Positions 53,953-64,000 of a stretch of DNA of 64,000 nt are shown piece after piece (the first letter of the stretch is position 1; every line of letters begins with the position of its first letter). This stretch comes from Membranipora membranacea (lineage: Eukaryota; Bryozoa; Gymnolaemata; Cheilostomatida; Membraniporidae). The position numbers and the translations under genes were made by a program. The stretch is from positions 30,256,001 to 30,320,000 of the forward strand of contig OU612065.1 in assembly GCA_914767715.1 (NCBI GenBank). The letters are read 5' to 3'. Under the pieces are notes generated by a model, which made no database searches, was not told where the DNA came from, and was given only the letters and a program-made list of their open reading frames with translations.

Positions 53953-56900
53953 ATGGATGGCGACGGTATCTCGGATGAGATCAACAATATCCTGGTTGAT
54001 GTCGGTAAACCTGGAAAGTACCAGCTGATAGTTTTCTTCTGGACATTTCTGCTCAACACAGTCACACAGAGTGTAACCCCCTTGTTATCCTTTACACAAG
54101 CGGATATGAATTTTAGGTGAGGCATTACAAGTTCAGCTTATATTTCTGGATAAAACACATAATAAAATTTACAATTCGCTTTATCAGTGATCTCTAAATC
54201 TCACAATTTTTCATACTCTGAAGCCAGCCAAACTTCCAAAGGGTTCTCACTGATGTGCAACTGTTAGAGAAGAAAGCCCTATTTCATCCTAACTACCTAA
54301 AGTTAGATAAAATTAGATTAAAAGATTAGATTATAATTATTTATAGTTGAAAAAGTTTAACTGTTATTATAATATTCTTTCACCTTTCACCTTTCACCTT
54401 TCACCGCCTTTGTCCTGTACGGGTGGCGGGTTTTTGCTTGATACCCAGCTCAACCAGACTTCTCCATCTGCAGCCATCTGAGGTCCGCATTTATTGTATC
54501 ACTCCATCTCTGCTTAGGGCGGCCTCTAGGTCTATTGCCATCTATCTCCATCTCACATACTTTTCTGATGTCTTCCTGACTATCTCGTCTTTGAACATGT
54601 CCAAACCACTGCATTCTCTTTCTTCTCATCAGGTCTTTAATTGGCACCACTTTTGCTTCTTGTAAAATATCTTCGTTCCTCCTATGTTCCTCCAGGCTGA
54701 TCCCAAGACAGTACCAGACCATGCGCATTTCGCATGAGGCCATCTTATCTGACAGATGTCCCGTTATTGGCCATGTTTCGTTGCCATAGAGAAGGGTTGG
54801 TCGTATTGATGTTTTGTAGATTAGAACTTTCAGTTTGCATGGCATCTTTTTGTCACATAATACCCCTGTGAGCTCTCTCCACTTGTTTCATGCCTTCGAT
54901 ATTCTCAGCTCCACTTCCTTGCGGCATCCTCCCTCTTGATGAATAGTGGTCCCCAAGTATTTAAATTGAGAACACTTTGGCAATGGAACCCTCTCCTCAC
55001 TGTCATACTTCTTCAAATAGATGTCTCCTTGGTTTCCTTCAGGTTGTAGGTACTCTGTCTTCTTTCTGCTTAGCTTGAGTCCGACACTCTCCATTTTTTC
55101 CCTCCAGATCTCTAACCTCCTCTCTGAGCTCCCTCTATCCTCATCGCATAGAACCAGATTGTCGGCAAATAGCATTGCCCACGGTGAGTCCTCGTCAATG
55201 TCCTCCGTTATCACGTCCATGATTATTATGAAGAGCAACGGGCTCAGCGCAGATCCTTGGTGTAGTCCGACTTCTATGTGGATTCTTTCTGTATTGCCAG
55301 AGTTAGTTTTTACTTCAGTCGTACAGTTTTCATACATGTCCAATATGTTTATATATAGGACTCTGGAACTTGTCGCTTTCTCAAGCAGAACCAAATCAGC
55401 TCCCTCGGGCTAGTGTCGTATGCTTTTTCAAGATCTACGAACACCATGTGCAGATCTCTGCTTCGTTCTCTGAATTTTCTTGGAGAATTCTGAGGCAGAA
55501 CATTGGCTCTGTTGTAGACTTACCTTTCTGAAAACCATACTGATTTTCCTTGATTTTTACCAGTCCTCTTATTCTTTGCTCTATAATCCTCTCAAGAAGC
55601 TTCAAACAGTGGCTCAGAAGCTTTATACCGCGATAGTCTCCGCATTCCAAGGGGTCTCCTTTTTCTTTGTATATAGGTGTTATCACACTTTCTCTCCATT
55701 CTTGTGGTATCCTGTCTGAGATGATGTTATTCAAACATGCTGTCATCCATGATATCCCTCTCTCTTTGAGCAGTTTCACAACCTCTATTGGTAGTTGGTC
55801 GGGTCCTGTGGCTTTGTGTGCTTTCATCTTCTCTAGCTGGATCTTGACGTCTGTTTCACTGATTTCATTTATGGGACCTTCTACTGGCAGCATTACTGGT
55901 AACTCCTTTTTCTTGTTTTCGTTGTTCAGCAAGCAGTCGAAATAATCTTTCCATCTCTTCTTGATGTCATCATCTTCATTCAGGATCTTCCCATTGTTAT
56001 CTTTTACGAATGGTATTCTGTCAATGTCCTTAGATCTTCTGTGAATGGTCTGATAGTGAGAGCGCTTCAAGGATGTGGCCTTGAATCAATTGTGGTATGT
56101 TAAGGTGAGGGTGGTTGTCGAGAACTTGTTGATGAAAAACTATAGAGTTATATGCTTAGGCTAATAAAATGATGGCTCTTCTAGACAACTACCAACACGA
56201 GTAAGATCACATCCTATCCTAGTTTAAGTGCTCAAACGGTGCAAGATGCTGGTAGAGGCATATCATTATCAACCACTTTCTCCCCTGTCAAGTGGTTGAT
56301 AATGAAATGCCTCTACCAGCATCTTGCACCGTTTGAGCACTTAAACTAATCCTATCCCAATCTTACCTTGTATTGTACCCATGTGATGTTTGAACTTGAA
56401 CTTGAACTTTTTTATTTTCCTATTCAATGCCCCTTTCGGGGCCAATGAGAATATGGTTACATTAGATATGATACATGATACATCTCATCTGATTAGCGCA
56501 CCCTTGTACTATGTAAGGGTGGGCAAGCCATTGATCGGAGAGCTCACCTCCTTCGGCAGAATGGGTAGCGACCGGGATTCGAACCTGCAACTCTCAGATT
56601 GAGAAGCTCAATCCTAACCACTACGCCACCCTGCCTGCCTGACAAGACAAGACGCACTACTCCATTTATCACGTCTAACCTTTCTACTACCAACACCCTT
56701 GATATGTCCTGTAATTTAATCCTTTATGCTTCTTCTAATTCCTTCTGTTTTGTATTCTTTCTTTCATTATTTTGGTGGTGTGATAACACTTGGATATTAT
56801 TACAATGTAGTGATTGAGTTGTGATGTAAACTGAAATAGGGAGTGAAAATGCACAGACCTTCTTACAAAAACCTTACTGTAATGCGAACCATGTTTGAAA

Positions 56901-59900
56901 AAAAGGCCAATTTGCCCAGCGGCCTAGTAGATCTTCAAAAGGCACACTACAACCACTAGCACGAATAACAAAATTAATTTGATTGTACTCTACGACTGAA
57001 GAATTGTTGAGATACCATCAAGCTGAGTGTCGAATTGAAAGTTGCTGCAACCTCAGCTGAGCCTCAACTACCTCAGTGATTAGCTGGCATTCAATTTTGA
57101 CAAGCTTATGCTGAAAGATATTATATACTTCTGTTGACAAGCTTATACAATTAAAGCTTTTGTCTTTTCTCCTCAGGTGTAATCAGTCGGACTTTCCTGT
57201 GGAGACTACAAACTTCAGCACTCCGTATGATCTGGACATCCCGTCGTGTTTCTCAAATTCATCGGTGACGGAATGTTCTGAGTTTGAGTTTGAACAAGAT
57301 ATTTTCCAAAGTACGATATCTAGTGAGGTGAGCCAGCTGTATTAAATTTTGTGCTATACTGTCAGATGACTAAGTGATAACCGAAATAAGGTAATATAAC
57401 TATATTTTTTATTGCAAACAACCATCATTCGAAGACGTTCTCCCTGATGTGCAAAATAACAAGAAGAAAATAACCAAAATAACATCACAGGAATAAAACT
57501 TAATCCAATGAAGTCAAATGGTTTGACATGCCAATTTAAATGTATGTATGGTTGTTGCAGAATGCGCATGGTGAGGAAGGTTGTTAAAAGCAGTAGTTGT
57601 ATGAATCAAAAAAAGTTTTTTGGTGGAAGAAAGACGCGGGTATCACGAAAAAAAAGGGCGATGACCAGTGTTTGAGAGATCACTGATTATAGCTTGGGCT
57701 TAGACCACGAAATATTATATAGCAAAAAACAGAGGAAAAAAAATAACATGTTCTAGGGGTAGGGTCAGATGGAGCAGTGTTGCAATAACTCTGCTCCATC
57801 TGACCCTGCCTCCTAGAGCATGGTGGCTTAGGAACTCAGACTAATGTATAGTCATTAAATTTTGCTCTTGTTGTTAATTTTGTAGAAAATCTAATCCAAG
57901 TCTTGTCAGAAATTAAAATTGTAAGGTGGCTAACATGGTGCAGTTGAATTTCTCAACTGAATATATCTTCCTTTCCAGTTTGACTTGGTGTGTTCCAGAG
58001 CATCTCTAGTAATAATGACAAACACACTGTACCTGGGAATGGGAATCCCAGGTGGAATACTATGTGGCTGGTTATCCGACAGGTGGGTAGTTCACGTGCT
58101 CAAATTCAACTTGGGTGGTGGTAGTGGTGTTTCATTTTCAATGATTGTGGGAAAGTGGTTAATAACCCTGGTAGATTATCAGGTGAGTGATTTGGATCAC
58201 AGATCATGTGGACAGTGGCAGAAAAACCAGTAAAAGCTGTTAATGTAGCATATGAATTAAAATTTATTAAATTTCCATTTTTAAATTGAAATAATTGTTC
58301 TCACAAAGTTAGACTTGTTGGCGGCAAATATATAGTAGATACATCCAATTCTTGATTGATCTGCTGCACTTTAAAAAATACATAATTTCAACGTAATTGT
58401 ATTCCTTTTACATTGTAGATTTGGACGGAAAAAAATGACGATTGTTTTTACGTTAGCCTGTGGCATATTTGGTATTGCAAGCGCATTTTCAGTGAATATT
58501 ATAATGTACACAGTGTTGAGATGTGTTGTATCTATAGCAGCCACAGGCCTCTGGGATAGTACATCCGCACTATGTGAGTCAATGAGAAAATTATTTCAAG
58601 ATATTCTTTTTGGTTTGACAAGAAACTCACCATATAACCATATAACCGTATAACCATATAACCATATCACCATATAACCATATCACCATATAACCATATC
58701 ACCATATAACCATATCACCATATAACCATATCACCATATAACCATATCACCATATAACCATAACCTTATAACCATATAACCATATGTACCACGACCAATT
58801 GAAAGCTAGTGTCGCTAATATCCTAACTTAGTACAAGCAACCCTTGTGCCTTTGCATTAGGAGTATGAGGTGGTTCAGTTGGCTAGAGCGCTTGCCCTTC
58901 AGCAGGCAAGTGTTGAAGGTTGTGGGTTTGAATCCTACTGTAGTTCATTGACTACTGGAGCTTGGTTGGCCCCCAGGTGTGCTCCGACCTACCTACAAAC
59001 AGAGAGCAAGTTTGCGCAGGAATTTCAGCCTTGCCCTCAAGGCAACTGATATCTCGCCGCCCATGTTTCAGGTGTGCCATGTGATGAGACACCTAATTTG
59101 AATCCGATTGTGCTAAAAGTAATCCAATCCTCTGGATATTACAGTGTGTGGGGCCACACCTTTACTATTGCTATCAGATTTAAATAAGGTGGATATGATA
59201 CAACTCCATCATGTTTTTTTTATGATTTTATGCTACAGTGAGTGAGATAACAGCGCCAGAGAGGAGGTCGCACATGCTGAACGGTAACATCTTCTCATGG
59301 AGTTTGTCTATCTGGTTTACTACTTTTATAGCCTTCTTCATAAGAGACTGGGGAGACCTCACTCTAGCCCTCAGCGCTCCGTGTATTCTACTAGGAATCA
59401 CTGCTATCTGGTCAGTCTATAAATCTTGCTCACGGAAAAATAAAAGGATTAATCGTTTGAAGCGGAAATGAGGTGGGACACAAACATAGCGTTCAAACTG
59501 GTTTCCCTATCAAGGGAGAATTTAAGTCTATTGAGCAAAAATTCTAGTACAAGGTAACTCATACAAGAGATCTCTTCTACTCTTACCGGAGTTTTAAACA
59601 ACTAGAAACGAACAACAGAATGATGAACATGTGAAACAACTATTAAAATATCTGTGAGCATTAGTTTTTATTACATAAGTTTCAGAGGTATGGCTCGTTC
59701 GATTCTTGTGGTGTGCTGGTCCAGGTTTTGCTTTGTGTTATGAAAGGTTAAAGTTGTACCACTGCTGCCACAAAGCCAAATGTGTGCTTATAGAATTCTA
59801 TATATCTCAAAACTAATAAAATGAGGCTGCAATCTCAGCATTGTCACCTAATGAGCAAATAATTTTTACAAACTGATAGTCAAACTTAGGGTATGAAATT

Positions 59901-62900
59901 AATTATCTACCAGCACAGGTGACGTAGTTGCCGTCTTACTAATGCATACTGTACACGTCATTAGCTGGTGCGTAGATTTCATGCTGATTTTGAAGATCAG
60001 TTTGTGCAAATTATTTGCCCATTAGGTGACAATTATGAGATTTAAGTCTCAATTAATTATCGTGGAGCTATGCAGAATTCAATGAGCACAAATTTGCATG
60101 AGTGGCAGCATAAGACGACTGATAAACACATTGCTACGACATATCATAGCGGTGTTTCCACCCAGTAACATTATTACATAATAGATACTGATAGTTGTTT
60201 CTTACCAACTGTAAAGACAGTCTGATAACTAAATATAGATTCACCACCATGTTGCCCGATATTATAAGGTTAATTGATAAGGGATATCAGATCGATATGA
60301 TAAAACCAGCTAAGAAGCTGGATGAGTTGTTCTGGCACTTTGACGCAATTCTATGTTACTTTCACCGTCTGATCACTCTGAACATGTGCGAACTGTTGAG
60401 ACATACATTCATCTCTGCAGCATAGGGCTTGAATTAATTAACCTAACCTGAGTACCTAAATTGGAAATACAATCAAAAACCTGTAATTTGGAAATATTTT
60501 GGCCTAAATGGAACACTGGCTTTGCCATCTAATAACCTTGATATCTTGCAGTTGCCTCCCTTGATGGGCTTTTGCTGTGCTGCAGAGATAGACTATGTCA
60601 CAAGGCTATCCTGCAGGCAGAGTGCCTTCTGACAGGAAAGCTTCATTAGGGGCAAAATTCGAACCGAAACTATCGACGCAGATTTGTTTTCTTAGAATTG
60701 AGACTTTTCCGTATCTGATGATGTTGTTACTTTTGTATCATAAGGATGTATGATGAGTCCCCACACTGGCTCTACAGTCAGGGCAGGTATGAGGAAGCCC
60801 AGATAGTCATCGATAAGATTATCCGCTGGAACCGCTTAGAGCGTGAAGAAAAATATGTGCTCCAAGGTTCATCAGACGGAGAAGATAACTCTCTAAACAA
60901 TATTAAACTGACAGAAAGAAGTGATTCAACTGAGGAGAATGGAGGGGAGCAGAAAAAGTCTGACAGATTCATAGACATTTTTAAAAATGGAGGCTACTGC
61001 AGGATAATAGCGATATGTGGTTTTGGTTGGTATGTTGGTATAATGTTATTTCTTTTATGTAAGCCTGCTGCCGCACATATACAATGTTGCATATCCATAA
61101 ATTATGCAGGGTAGCACAAATCGGACATACAGCAATTTGTGCTGTTCTATTTTTATCGTTTTTATATCATCCAATTTTCACAAGGAATTTGAGTTGTTTA
61201 GGAGACAATGCCCCATAATTGAATCATCTTCTATTGGGGATTGGTTGGTCCCCCAGGTGTGCTCCGACCTGCCTGCAAACAGAGAGCAAATTGGCGCAGA
61301 TATTGCGGCCTCGCCAATAAGGCAATAATATTTCGCCACCCATGCCTCGGGATGGGGGAGTGATAAGACATCGGATTTTAATCAACCTTTTTAATCAACC
61401 TTGTTTTTGTGGAACACAACATTACATGACATCACATTACATGTCGACACATCTTCAAATCCCTATTACTAAAACTGTTACTGTATGGTGCAGCTTTGCT
61501 ATTTTGCTGTTAATTCAACGGCTGAATTTGTTCAAGATACTCATATTATTATTCTAAATATATTATTTTATAGGTTATCCTGCAATCTCGGATATTATGG
61601 CCTATTTCTCGGTATAGATGAGTTGGCAGGTGACATATTTATAAATAATTTGATAGCTGGAGCTGTTGAAATGATAGCCTATGGGACAGCATTTCTTATA
61701 ACGAAGACTGGCAGAAAAGGGATGTACGTCTCACTTCAGCTCATAGGTGGCGCTGCTCTATTCGGCTCAGGCTTTGTAGTTGGGTATCTACCAGGTGATT
61801 ACAATGTGACCATGTGATAATAATGTTGATAAGTATTTTGAAAACTGAGAGTTTCCTGCTGTCAAAGTCTATGTACCACCATACAGTATAATAGTTGTCT
61901 ATGAGTGTTTTTATGAACAAACTCTACCATTGTAGTGGCTTAAGCCTTAAGAATTGCAATCACAATCATAGGATGTTATATTAAAGAAATTTGAGGGTTT
62001 GGAGTTTGCTAAACAAGGAATAGCTATGATTAGAATGTAAAATCGAGAAAATCGGACCAGTAGTTCTCAAGTTAATATCCTAGCCGTGTTACTCAGCTGG
62101 GCTTTGACCAAATTTTTGTGATGATTTATCTTTGAAAAATTCTATGAATGTTTTCATAGCGCAACCTAGGTAGGTACTTAAGAGCCCTTGAAAGTTTTAT
62201 TGCACCAAGAGGCCATCAGCAGGTTGAGTCCCAATGACATGCAAATTGGGCATGATCACTCCCTAACAAGACCCTGGCATTCTTGTGTTTGTTTATTTTT
62301 AGATCTAACATGGGCAATAGTGACACTGACAATGATAGGCAGGTTGTGTTTGTCTGCTGCCTGGCAAGTGCTCTATGTATGGGTTGTAGAGTTGTTTCCT
62401 ACAACGATCCGAGTGACAATGATACAGGTCACTCTGATCTTTGGGCATATCGGCAGCATGACTGGACCGCTTACCGCTGATTTGGTGAGTCTTGTCCCAA
62501 TCACTGTTGCCCCAAACAGGTATCGATCAGTAGCCAATGAATGTCGTCTGAGTGCATCTATTCGTTCAATAAAACTTTTCTGCTATTTAAATACAGTGTA
62601 AGCTGGTTAATTTAAACTTCATAATTCAAAACTCCTGTTAATTCAGCCAAAGAAAGTTGGTCCCTTCAGCCTGATCTCAACACATTCTAATGTCACTTAA
62701 TTCGGAATTTTTGTGGCCCCCAGAGGTTTGAATTAAGTGAGCTGCACTGTATGTGCATTCTATGCGGATATTATCTGCCCTTGTCACAGGGGAGCACAAC
62801 TTCTAGTCAGTGGATGACAAATATTTTTTGTGATTACAGTCTAAGGTTGTAACAGATAAAAGGATCAAAGTGGAGATGATTGCACCTTTATTATATGGAT

Positions 62901-63336
62901 CCTTTCTCATTGTTGACGGATTGCTGTCCTTATATCTACCGGAAACTAACAACAAACCACTGCCTCTTACAATAGATGAAGCCATCATTACCCATAGCAA
63001 AAAACGGTAAGTATAATTGGATATATCAGATCAGGTGAGCATATCAGTAATGAAAAGGCTGGTGATGTGTCTAAAAGACAAGTAACTCAACAGTTAGTTT
63101 TATTGCAAAACTTCCTGGAAAGTATGTGATTATTTTTATGGTCAGACAAACGCATGAAGAATTTGTTCTAATCTTTATAGAATAAATGTCCCAAAAGTTC
63201 ATACGATATAATAAAACATACAATATAGCTTATGTTTTTCACCCTACTTATCCAACATATTTGTAGCTCGAGGACCAATACAATTATCATCTCAACAAAT
63301 GGAGTAGATAATGAAGGTGCGGATACACATATGTGA
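53953..63336 (+). CDS. SLC22-type organic solute carrier, gene C (10 exons)
   Basis: Exons: 53953-54116, 57177-57327, 57979-58082, 58419-58573, 59239-59410, 60745-61029, 61574-61794, 62303-62484, 62840-63006 and 63267-63336 (TGA). They give 556 aa. Exons 1-9 have the same lengths as in genes A and B. Exon 10 is 6 nt longer and ends ADTHM instead of VDT. All MFS/SLC22 motifs are intact (GWLSDRFGRKK, EITAPERRSHMLNGN, ESPHWLYSQGRYEEA, TKTGRKG, ELFPTTIR). The exon 6 acceptor is AAG rather than CAG, and changes the first residues from WIYDES to WMYDES. Intron 1 (3.1 kb) has taken in a LINE, a palindromic MITE and a SINE; introns 4 and 5 hold a tandem repeat, a SINE and a MITE. No clear AATAAA follows the stop. 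Substrate unknown. Confidence 0.92.
54382..56085 (-). pseudogene. Broken non-LTR retrotransposon (RTE-like reverse transcriptase)
   Basis: Antisense in intron 1 of SLC22 gene C. Frames at 56070-55435, 55394-54888 and 54845-54450 read together as a LINE reverse transcriptase: KATGPDQLPIEVVKLL, ESVITPIYKEKGDP, CGDYRGIKLLSHCLKLLERI, YGFQKGKST, GLHQGSALSPLLFIIIMDV, the catalytic box as LFADN where active enzymes have ADD, QFKYLGTTI, and a C-terminal WFGHVQRRD...GRPKQRWSD. At least two frameshifts (near 55480 and 55370), one in-frame stop (TGA at about 54889) and loss of the 5' part with the endonuclease make it inactive. The 3' end has tandem GGTGAAA repeats (54382-54405), as in RTE-type elements. 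RTE/Proto2-like is my best guess for clade. Confidence 0.9.
56220..56348. mobile_element. Palindromic MITE family P2, copy 2, with 9-bp target duplication
   Basis: A 129-bp element beginning TAGTTTAAGTGCTCAAACGG and ending in its complement, flanked by ATCCTATCC at 56211-56219 and 56349-56357. The arms are ~60 bp and nearly perfect over the whole length. It shares GGTAGAGGCAT, TCATTATCAACCACTTTCTC and the terminal sequence with copy 1 at 28744-28863. Non-coding. Confidence 0.88.
56393..56642 (-). mobile_element. SINE family 1, copy b (tRNA-headed)
   Basis: The minus strand starts with a tRNA-like head: GGTGGCGTAGTGGTTAGG (A box) and CAGGTTCGAATCCCGG (B box), with a CTTCTCAAT anticodon-like loop. 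The body has CCCTTAC...GTACAAGGGTGCGC, and the tail GGCCCCGAAAGGGGC, AATAAA and AGTTCA repeats. A degenerate relative is at 10737-10925. Located in intron 1 of SLC22 gene C. Confidence 0.8.
57747..57822. repeat. 31-bp inverted repeat in SLC22-C intron 2
   Basis: AGGGTCAGATGGAGCAG and CTGCTCCATCTGACCCT form a perfect 17-bp core stem, extended imperfectly to CATG on both sides. Gene B intron 2 has only the right-arm sequence (CCCTGCCCACTAGATCATG near 48342-48360). Confidence 0.75.
58625..58786 (+). repeat. ATAACCAT/ATCACCAT tandem repeat
   Basis: About 19 octamers, the middle ones alternating ATAACCAT and ATCACCAT as a 16-bp higher-order unit, starting about 50 bases after the SLC22-C exon 4 donor. 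Confidence 0.85.
58866..59095 (+). mobile_element. SINE family 2, full-length copy
   Basis: A tRNA-like head (GGTTCAGTTGGCTAGAGCG as A box, GTGGGTTTGAATCC as B box) followed by a body containing CCCCCAGGTGTGCTCCGACC, AACAGAGAGCAA and CGCCGCCCATG. A 5'-truncated copy is at 61240-61372. Intron 4 of SLC22 gene C, sense orientation. Confidence 0.8.
59822..60051. mobile_element. 230-bp MITE with ~70-bp TIRs
   Basis: Both ends carry, in inverted orientation, ATTGTCACCTAATG, GCAAATAATTT, ACAAACTGAT and CACCAGC-type blocks. Outer bases TGAG...AATCTCA also mirror. Located in intron 5 of SLC22 gene C; gene B lacks it. No clear target-site duplication. Confidence 0.7.
61240..61372 (+). mobile_element. 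SINE family 2, 5'-truncated copy
   Basis: Shares CCCCCAGGTGTGCTCCGACC, AACAGAGAGCAAATT and CGCCACCCATG with the copy at 58866-59095 but lacks the tRNA head. Intron 6 of SLC22 gene C. Confidence 0.75.
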
Positions 63337-64000
63337 TGACATGCTGCGAAAGATACAAAGGTATAGGAGTTAACATGGACATATTATGGTATCAAAACTA
63401 TAGAGTAGCTGAAATTGATTCTTCCAAAAATTGACTATTTTCATTCAACCAAAGAGGGAGTTTGTTGATTTAACTGACACACCATATTCAGCAGATACTC
63501 AAAGATGTTCACAGAATTGTCCTCTCACAATACGTAGGGGACAACTTCCATACTCGATATTCTCCTCCCTGTCAGTACCACTGACTAATTACTCACCTGA
63601 CAAACAAGCTTTTATATCGTTTGATATAAAAACAGCCTTTGATTAACTCTACATTACATTTTGAGGCTGTGCAAAACAAAACTTGGCACTTAGCTCGGTC
63701 TAAAAATCTAAAAGTCTAAAATCCAATTTGCCTGCATTTCAAGCCATTCCATTCCGATTTGAAAGCTGCTGCTGGCTATGTGCCAACTTAACGCCAACTT
63801 TTCACCAACTTTACATCAACTTTAAGGGATCTGCAGACAATTCTCTTATGAAATTGACTCAAAACTTTTCTTGCTCAACGCTCTGAGATGTTCGACCCAA
63901 ATGCGAGATGTATGTGTTGTCAGGGTAATAACCTCAGTTACCTGAACGCGCGCTCGTGTCACAGTTAGGTCCACACAGACATCATATCCAATCAATGTAC
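63337..64000. other. Downstream flank of SLC22 gene C
   Basis: The block around 63510-63560 (AATTGTCCTCTCACAATACG) matches the flanks after genes A and B (TTGTCTTCTCAAAATACG at about 46320), so the duplicated unit extends here. No fourth copy starts before the window end. No gene recognised. Confidence 0.5.

Noticed and set aside
54423..55945. Several plus-strand frames of 70-130 codons
   Set aside because: They are antisense shadows of the minus-strand LINE reverse transcriptase.

Overview
This 64 kb window is nuclear DNA of an invertebrate animal. The genes are intron-rich, with GT..AG introns of a few hundred bases to 4.1 kb. The products are animal families (membralin, ERGIC1, a PHD plus SAM chromatin protein, an amine-type GPCR, SLC22 carriers). 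Intergenic and intronic DNA is AT-rich and full of foldback elements, tRNA-headed SINEs, non-LTR retrotransposon remains and G or C homopolymers. Phylum cannot be fixed from the sequence alone.

Layout: (1) 621-5045, plus strand, the 3' part of a tandem-PHD and SAM domain chromatin protein. Its exon 3/intron junction has expanded into a ~1 kb minisatellite of about 34 copies of 28 bp. (2) 6710-7234, a long-TIR foldback element with a second copy at 47474-47935. (3) 7628-14187, minus strand, complete membralin/TMEM259 in 11 coding exons (617 aa). (4) A 0.94 kb head-to-head spacer. (5) 15124-24605, plus strand, complete ERGIC1 in 9 coding exons (293 aa), with a head-to-head SINE pair in intron 4. 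(6) About 9.7 kb with no recognised gene but several mobile elements and three unidentified coding-like ORFs. (7) 34315-35910, an intronless class A GPCR (531 aa) with a polyhistidine third intracellular loop. (8) 38154-63336, three tandem SLC22-type transporter genes (A, B, C) on the plus strand. Each has ten coding exons with identical boundaries; introns and flanks are partly homologous, so the unit was duplicated with its promoter. Intron 1 of gene C holds an antisense, broken LINE.

Functionally the loci are independent eukaryotic genes, not an operon. ERGIC1 and membralin are both early-secretory-pathway/ER proteins and share a divergent promoter region, so co-regulation is possible but not shown. 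The SLC22 array is a lineage-specific expansion of solute carriers.

The most unusual signal is recurrent duplication of splice junctions: a donor amplified about 34-fold and an acceptor duplicated in the PHD gene, a doubled donor in membralin, and an SLC22 acceptor repeated four times. A second theme is abundant short palindromes; at two loci an internal comparison shows that one hairpin arm is a recent inverted copy of neighbouring DNA. A third is a small palindromic transposon with two copies, each bounded by a 9-bp target-site duplication.
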